A stretch of DNA of 64,000 nt from UBA2638 sp046293135. GTDB lineage: Bacteria; Pseudomonadota; Alphaproteobacteria; Micavibrionales; Micavibrionaceae. Below, piece by piece: positions 59,023 to 64,000 of the stretch. Where the stretch lies: the NCBI GenBank assembly GCA_046293135.1, contig JBKBPR010000006.1, forward strand, positions 1-64,000, read 5' to 3'. The stretch's first letter is position 1. Each line of letters begins with the position of its first letter. A model generated the notes under the pieces. It worked only from the letters and a program-made list of their open reading frames with translations. It was not told the origin of the DNA and searched no databases. The position numbers and the translations under genes were made by a program.

Positions 59023-61245
59023 TCATCGACCAGCACGAAAAACACCCATACCCCACGGGAATTTCTCACTGGCCGCTGAGCGGGTATGAGCGATTTGAAC
59101 ACCGCCCTGCCCGTCAATAAAAACGCTATGCGCGCCCCTGAAATGCGTGTCGAATTTATCAATCTTGAGCGCTTTGCAGCGAATAAAAACTGGCTGTTCC
59201 GCGATCACGATATCGGCCAGAGCGCAATCCAGCGCATGGCTTTCGGGCGATTGCGAATAGGCAATGCGCTTGCCCTTCAAACTCATGTGGCAGCCCTTAT
59301 CATCGCATTCCGTGGGGTGAAGCCGCGACCATAATTTAATATCTGCCTTTTGCAGCCCCAACGCCCGCGCCCAATTTTCGGAAACAAAGCGCTCCCGCCG
59401 CAACGTATTGACCCGCAAATGATCCGCCTTATCATGCACACCGATTAATCTGCTGGTTGAAGAAATCAGAATATCGGACTGTTTTGGAATAAGAAATATA
59501 GACGAGACGACAAATGCCATAATACAGATCATGACCCGCATATGACCCCGCAGCAAAACAAGTGCGATCAGCCCCGCGCTCATCAGTAAAAATGCCGCAA
59601 AGCTGATCGCCGGAAGGCGCAGCACCGCATAATCCAGCCCCGCAACGCTGTGCGCAACCCAGAGCACGCGCTCAACACCAAGCGCCGCGCCCTGCAAACA
59701 CAAGGCTTCCAGCCCGAGCGGCATTAGCACATAGGAGAGCACAACAAGCGGCATCACCCAAAACGCCATGATCGGGATAGCAGCGAGATTGGCCAGAATA
59801 TTATAGGTGGCAAGCTCCTGAAAGTGATACAGAGCAAAGGGCGCGGTAGCCAAACCCGCGACAATCGATGTGAGCGAAACGCCGAAGAAATAGAGCAAAA
59901 CGCGCTTTATTATGCCGGAATCATAGGCAATCCGTTTCAAAAACGGCCTAAGCGCATCATAAAACGCAACAAGCCCCGCCACCGCCGCAAAGGAAAGCTG
60001 AAAACTCGCCGTAAGCAGGCTATAAGGCGCAATTACCAACACAACCAGCGCGGCCAACGCCACCAAACGCAAGGATAGCGGCGAGCGGTCGAGAATAATC
60101 GCCGTAAAGACAATGCCCGCCATAATCATGGCACGCTGGGTCGGCACAGTCGCCCCCGCAATCAGCATATAGAAAACTCCGGCCGCGAGCGCGGCTATAG
60201 CGGCATATTTCTTGATCGGATGACGCAGGGCAAAGCCCGCAAAAAACGCCATACCGAACCGCGCAAAGAAAAACACCGTCCCGCAGACAAGCCCAATATG
60301 CAGCCCCGATATAGCGAGCAAATGCGCCAACCCCGCATGACGCAAGGCTTCGGCATCGTCATCGGCAATTCCGGCGCGTTGACCGTTCATCAAGGCGCGC
60401 AAAACGGGCGCGACCTCAGCGGGGACAGCGGCAAAAACACGGTTTGCAACGCCCGTGCGCATTTTTTGAATAGCGCTTGAGAATGCGCCTTTTGCAGGGG
60501 CAGCGCCTTCGCCCTCGCTCTCACTTTCCATGCGCTCATAAATAAACCCGACCGCGCCGATGCTTTGAAAATATAAATGCCGCCGAAAATCAAAGCCTTG
60601 CGGCATGACAGACTCGGATACAGGCATGAGCCGCGCCAGAACCTTGACCGCTTGGCCGACCTGATAGCCATGATCCGCTCTGACCCGCAAACGAACCGAT
60701 TTTGGAGTCTCATGCGCCGCAAACCGTTCTATAGCCTCAACACGAATGGTAATCCTTGCGTCATAATCGGATTTAAACAGCTCAATCTCGCGGATCACGC
60801 CCTCAACCACAACAGGCCCGACGGCTTTGGAAATGACAGGGGTATGAACGCGCAAAACCTGAATATGCGCCAATAAAAACCCAAAAAGCGGCAAGATCAC
60901 GATGGCCAGTAGTAAATTGCGCAGCTCCACCCGCTCCCGCAGCAATGGAAAGGCGAGCGCAAACAGCCCGAGCGCCAGCGCCAAAAGGGTATAAAATACA
61001 ACGCTCGCGCCTTGGAAGTACGCGCCGATATTGGTGAAATAGAGGCCAATCCCCAGCGCCAAAAATACAGGGCACCACAGCAAAAAACGGCCATTTTGCA
61101 AAGCATACTGGGCGCTCAAAGCTTGCTTTGCCCGTGCATAATGCTCCGCAAAATCGCTTATGCCTGCCCTGAAATGCAACAAATGCAAGCCGCGCCCCTC
61201 CCCCTCTTGAATATCGGCCAATTTCCTGTAATCTCTACACACCAC
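59023..61245 (-). CDS. comEC: ComEC/Rec2 family DNA-uptake channel protein
   Basis: Inner-membrane channel for single-stranded DNA during natural transformation. Domains in order: N-terminal membrane helices and OB-like region (DUF4131, about 60-250; VVVEGVIREIELFKSDYDARITI), the competence channel domain (about 270-560; LRALMNGQRAGI, RHAGLAHLLAISGLHIGLV, GATVPTQRAMIM), more helices, and a short soluble C-terminal domain without a visible HxHxDH metallo-beta-lactamase signature, so DNA degradation is not performed by this chain, as in other alphaproteobacterial ComEC. 740 residues. Start is a GTG pair, not certain. It is divergent from gltX. Confidence 0.9.
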   Translation of the reverse strand: MVCRDYRKLADIQEGEGRGLHLLHFRAGISDFAEHYARAKQALSAQYALQNGRFLLWCPVFLALGIGLYFTNIGAYFQGASVVFYTLLALALGLFALAFPLLRERVELRNLLLAIVILPLFGFLLAHIQVLRVHTPVISKAVGPVVVEGVIREIELFKSDYDARITIRVEAIERFAAHETPKSVRLRVRADHGYQVGQAVKVLARLMPVSESVMPQGFDFRRHLYFQSIGAVGFIYERMESESEGEGAAPAKGAFSSAIQKMRTGVANRVFAAVPAEVAPVLRALMNGQRAGIADDDAEALRHAGLAHLLAISGLHIGLVCGTVFFFARFGMAFFAGFALRHPIKKYAAIAALAAGVFYMLIAGATVPTQRAMIMAGIVFTAIILDRSPLSLRLVALAALVVLVIAPYSLLTASFQLSFAAVAGLVAFYDALRPFLKRIAYDSGIIKRVLLYFFGVSLTSIVAGLATAPFALYHFQELATYNILANLAAIPIMAFWVMPLVVLSYVLMPLGLEALCLQGAALGVERVLWVAHSVAGLDYAVLRLPAISFAAFLLMSAGLIALVLLRGHMRVMICIMAFVVSSIFLIPKQSDILISSTSRLIGVHDKADHLRVNTLRRERFVSENWARALGLQKADIKLWSRLHPTECDDKGCHMSLKGKRIAYSQSPESHALDCALADIVIAEQPVFIRCKALKIDKFDTHFRGAHSVFIDGQGGVQIAHTRSAASEKFPWGMGVFRAGR

Positions 61246-61295
61246 TCAATGCACAACTAAAACATGAATAGCAAACAAATCAACAGGCTTTATTG

Positions 61296-62735
61296 ATGAC
61301 CGTCGTCACGCGCTTCCCCCCTTCTCCAACCGGATTTATGCATATCGGAACGGCGCGTACGGCGCTGTTTAACTGGCTTTACGCCCGCAAACATGGCGGA
61401 AAAATGCTCTTCCGTATCGAAGACACCGACCGCGCCCGCCACAATGAAGAGGCTGTCACCGCGCTTATCGAGGCGCTGAAATGGCTTAAGATTGATTATG
61501 ACGGTGAGATAGTGTCACAATTTGCCAATCGCGACCGCCATGCCGCGGTAGCGCAGGAGCTTCTGGCGAAAGGCCAGGCCTATCACTGCTATTGCAGCCC
61601 TGAGGAGCTGGATACCATGCGTGAAAAAGCCAAGGCCGAAGGCAAGCCGACCTTTTATGACCGCCGCTGGCGCGAGCCAACCCAAGCCCCGCCCGCAGGG
61701 ATTGAACCAGTGATACGGATCAAAGCGCCGCTTGACGGGTCATCTAGGGTTCATGACGCGGTTCAAGGCGATGTCACCGTCAACAATGAGCAGCTCGATG
61801 ATTTTATCATTCTGCGCTCTGACGGCACGCCGACTTATATGCTATCGGTCGTTGTCGATGACCACGATATGGGCGTAACCCACGTTATTCGCGGTGACGA
61901 TCATCTGAACAACACTTTCCGCCAGAACGTGATTTACACGGCGATGGGCTGGGATATTCCGACTTATGCGCATTTGCCGCTGATTTTAGGCCCTGACGGC
62001 AGCAAAATGTCCAAGCGGCACGGCGCAGCGAGCGTTGAGGAATATAAGGATATGGGCTATTTGCCTGCGGCTTTGCGGAATTACCTGCTGCGTCTTGGCT
62101 GGAGCCACGGCGATGATGAGATTATTTCCGATGCCGAGGCACGCGAATGGTTCACCCTTGAGGGCTGTAACAAGGCCGCCGCGCGGTTTGATTTTGCCAA
62201 GCTGGAAAACCTGAACGCGCATTATATGAAGCAGCTTAGCGCTGATGAGTTGATCGCGCTTGCCCTGCCGTTTTATCAGAAGCGCCATAATATCCAGCCC
62301 GATGCGGCAGCGCTGGCGCGGATCAAAAGCGGCATTGCCGAGCTGCAAAACCGCGCCACGACCTTATTACAATTCACCGATGAGTCGGTGTTCTATGCCA
62401 AGAGCATCCCGTTTGACTATGACGAAAAAGCGCGAGAGCTTCTGAACGGCTCTAGCCCTGTTCTGAACGGTCTTTGCACAGGCTTTGAGGAATGCGCCGA
62501 CACCGATTTCACGCCGGAGCGCATCAAGGATATTTGCCAGAGCGTCGCCGCTGATCTGGCCGACGGGAAAATGGGTAAGGTCGGGATGCCGCTCCGCGCC
62601 GCCATCACGGGAACAAGCGTTTCCCCCTCGATCTTTGAGGCTTGTAGCATTCTGGGCAAAGCCGAGGCATTAACGCGACTAAAAGCCGCCATTGATTGGC
62701 TCGCAAGACATGATACAATGGCGAAATCTGCTTAG
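61296..62735 (+). CDS. gltX: Glutamyl-tRNA synthetase
   Basis: Charges tRNA-Glu, and in many alphaproteobacteria a second copy handles tRNA-Gln. ATG 61296 begins TVVTRFPPSPTG, the normal start; a TTG one codon earlier is ignored. The class I motifs are visible: HIGT (16-19) within PTGFMHIGTARTALFNW and KMSKRHGAAS. The RIEDTDRARH and VIRGDDHLNNTFRQ segments belong to the catalytic domain. 479 residues, discriminating-size. The next gene is gltA in the same direction, a conserved alphaproteobacterial order. Confidence 0.96.
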   Translation: MTVVTRFPPSPTGFMHIGTARTALFNWLYARKHGGKMLFRIEDTDRARHNEEAVTALIEALKWLKIDYDGEIVSQFANRDRHAAVAQELLAKGQAYHCYCSPEELDTMREKAKAEGKPTFYDRRWREPTQAPPAGIEPVIRIKAPLDGSSRVHDAVQGDVTVNNEQLDDFIILRSDGTPTYMLSVVVDDHDMGVTHVIRGDDHLNNTFRQNVIYTAMGWDIPTYAHLPLILGPDGSKMSKRHGAASVEEYKDMGYLPAALRNYLLRLGWSHGDDEIISDAEAREWFTLEGCNKAAARFDFAKLENLNAHYMKQLSADELIALALPFYQKRHNIQPDAAALARIKSGIAELQNRATTLLQFTDESVFYAKSIPFDYDEKARELLNGSSPVLNGLCTGFEECADTDFTPERIKDICQSVAADLADGKMGKVGMPLRAAITGTSVSPSIFEACSILGKAEALTRLKAAIDWLARHDTMAKSA

Positions 62736-62776
62736 ATAAAGCTGAACAGGCTGCGTTTAAAAAATACGACTGCGTT

Positions 62777-62806
62777 TTGACCATTTTTTAACAATTCAAG
62801 GACTAT
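62777..62806 (+). promoter_or_regulatory. Candidate gltA promoter
   Basis: TTGACC (62777-62782) and GACTAT (62801-62806) are 18 bases apart and lie 74 bases before the gltA start. The spacing fits a housekeeping promoter and the boxes are moderate matches. Alternative -10 choices exist, so confidence is low. Confidence 0.35.
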
Positions 62807-62880
62807 GATCGAAACGGACGCGTTTTGGTTCTAACCGTCTTTCTATTCACATTTCTGTTTTTACTGGGGATACATAATTT

Positions 62881-64000
62881 ATGAGCACTGATACGCCGAC
62901 TGAAAAGACCTTTACCCTGACCAATGACCAGACAGGCGAGAGCATCAAGCTGCCCGTTATGGACGGCACGATTGGCCCCAGCGTTATTGATATTCGCAAA
63001 CTTTATGAGGGAACGGATCATTTCACGTTCGACCCGAGCTTTACCGCGACTGGAAGCTGTAAATCCCGTCTGACCTATATTGACGGCGATAAAGGGATTT
63101 TGATGCATCGCGGCTATCGCATCGAAGATCTGGCCGAGCATAGCACATTCCTTGAGGTCGCCCATGCCCTGCTCTACGGTGATTTGCCCAATGTCAAAGA
63201 GCTGGAGCAATTCACCCATGACATCACCTATCACACGATGGTGCATGATCAGGTTAATTATTTCTATCGCGGTTTCCGCCGTGACGCGCATCCAATGGCG
63301 GTTATGTGCGGCGTGGTCGGTGCGCTCTCGGCTTTCTATCACGACTCGCTTGATATTTGGGATCCGCGCCAGCGCGAAATTTCCGCACATCGCTTGATTG
63401 CCAAGCTGCCGACCTTGGCGGCGATGACGCATAAATATTCAATCGGGCAGCCTTTCATGTTCCCGCGCAATGATTTGAGCTATCCTGAGAACTTCCTGTA
63501 TATGACCTTTGCCGTACCGCCGGAGCCTTACGAAATCAATCCCGTTCTGGCGCGCGCTATGGATAGAATTTTGATCCTTCACGCCGATCACGAGCAAAAC
63601 GCCTCGACCTCAACGGTCAGGCTCGCCGGCTCGTCACAAGCCAATCCGTTTGCCTGTATCGCCGCGGGTATCGCTTCGCTTTGGGGGCCAAGCCATGGCG
63701 GTGCAAACCAAGAGGTTTTGGAGATGCTTGACCTGATCGGGGATAAGAAAAATATTCCTGAATTCATCGCCCGTGCCAAGGATAAGAACGACCCATTCCG
63801 CCTTATGGGCTTTGGTCACCGCGTTTACAAAAACTTCGATCCGCGCGCCAAGGTGCTCAAAAAATCCTGTGATGAAGTTCTGGAGGATCTCGGCATCAAT
63901 GATCCGCGCCTTGAACTGGCGATGGAGTTGGAGCGTATCGCGCTGGAAGATGAGTATTTTGTTGAACGTAAGCTGTTCCCGAATGTCGATTTCTATTCCG
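62881..64000 (+). CDS. gltA: Citrate synthase, cut by the window end
   Basis: Condenses oxaloacetate and acetyl-CoA to citrate, the entry to the TCA cycle. From ATG 62881 the frame stays open to the end of the window, giving 373 of roughly 430 expected residues. The three catalytic residues are all present: H272 in GPSHGGANQE, H313 in GFGHRVYKNFDPRA and D370 in PNVDFYS. The N-terminal region with LMHRGYRIEDLA and the VMCGVVGALSAFYHDSLD segment are typical of the type II, NADH-sensitive-size enzyme of Gram-negative bacteria. It lies downstream of gltX. Confidence 0.96.
   Translation, partial: MSTDTPTEKTFTLTNDQTGESIKLPVMDGTIGPSVIDIRKLYEGTDHFTFDPSFTATGSCKSRLTYIDGDKGILMHRGYRIEDLAEHSTFLEVAHALLYGDLPNVKELEQFTHDITYHTMVHDQVNYFYRGFRRDAHPMAVMCGVVGALSAFYHDSLDIWDPRQREISAHRLIAKLPTLAAMTHKYSIGQPFMFPRNDLSYPENFLYMTFAVPPEPYEINPVLARAMDRILILHADHEQNASTSTVRLAGSSQANPFACIAAGIASLWGPSHGGANQEVLEMLDLIGDKKNIPEFIARAKDKNDPFRLMGFGHRVYKNFDPRAKVLKKSCDEVLEDLGINDPRLELAMELERIALEDEYFVERKLFPNVDFYS

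Overview
The window looks like a chromosomal segment of a free-living or host-associated alphaproteobacterium with moderate GC. The evidence is a PopZ (DUF2497) gene beside valS, an E1-beta pyruvate dehydrogenase subunit with a fused lipoyl domain, a GAAC-N7-GAAC LexA box before lexA, and alphaproteobacterial gene neighbourhoods (tig-clpP-lon-hup, pyrG-kdsA-eno-ftsB-pdhA-pdhB, trpE/trpGDC-lexA, comEC/gltX/gltA). The tRNA-His gene encodes G-1 opposite C73, which argues against the Rhizobiales/Rhodobacterales/Caulobacterales group that lost this base pair. I cannot fix the genus from sequence alone. A 10-base N run at 16050-16059 shows this is a draft scaffold.

Layout. 1-5.6 kb holds protein quality control on the minus strand (tig, clpP, lon, hup), with clpX missing from its usual place. 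5.5-6 kb holds tRNA-Leu and tRNA-His flanking an intergenic repeat. 6.1-12.4 kb holds glnA, an unrecognised secreted protein, parE and an AsmA/YdbH-like protein. 12.4-23.2 kb is a long minus-strand run of central metabolism: secG, pyrG, two tiny coupled ORFs, kdsA, eno, a membrane-anchored YqgE, ftsB, pdhA, a zinc-peptidase candidate, pdhB, and tpiA upstream. 23.3-31.4 kb holds ppiD-trpE, a yibQ-like gene lying antisense inside the trp cluster, trpG-trpD-trpC and lexA. 31.4-38.7 kb holds a RatA/COQ10-like gene, lipA, valS, popZ, a tolC homologue and an isoaspartyl methyltransferase-like gene. tRNA-Cys and a small membrane protein follow.

39.4-54.5 kb is an adhesion island transcribed on the minus strand. 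A roughly 2885-residue inverse autotransporter (invasin/intimin type) with a FecR domain, many Ig-like repeats and five DUF1566-like lectin-type modules comes first. It is followed by a chaperone-usher pilus operon (usher, DUF4402-type pilin, small secreted subunit, two-domain pilin, chaperone). The gap between the two contains a terminator-like hairpin and the second copy of the repeat seen at 5.8 kb.

54.7-64 kb holds gpt, tRNA-Asn, a His-rich zinc CDF exporter, an agmatinase-family gene divergent from carboxynorspermidine dehydrogenase (polyamine metabolism), an AT-rich SieB-like superinfection-exclusion candidate, comEC, gltX and a gltA gene cut by the window end.

The most unusual items are the giant inverse autotransporter with its repeated six-cysteine DUF1566 cassettes, the zinc-peptidase gene coupled to pdhA, the SieB-like gene coupled to a polyamine gene, the paired GTGGGGCGA intergenic repeats, and the tiny ORFs in the pyrG-kdsA-eno run.
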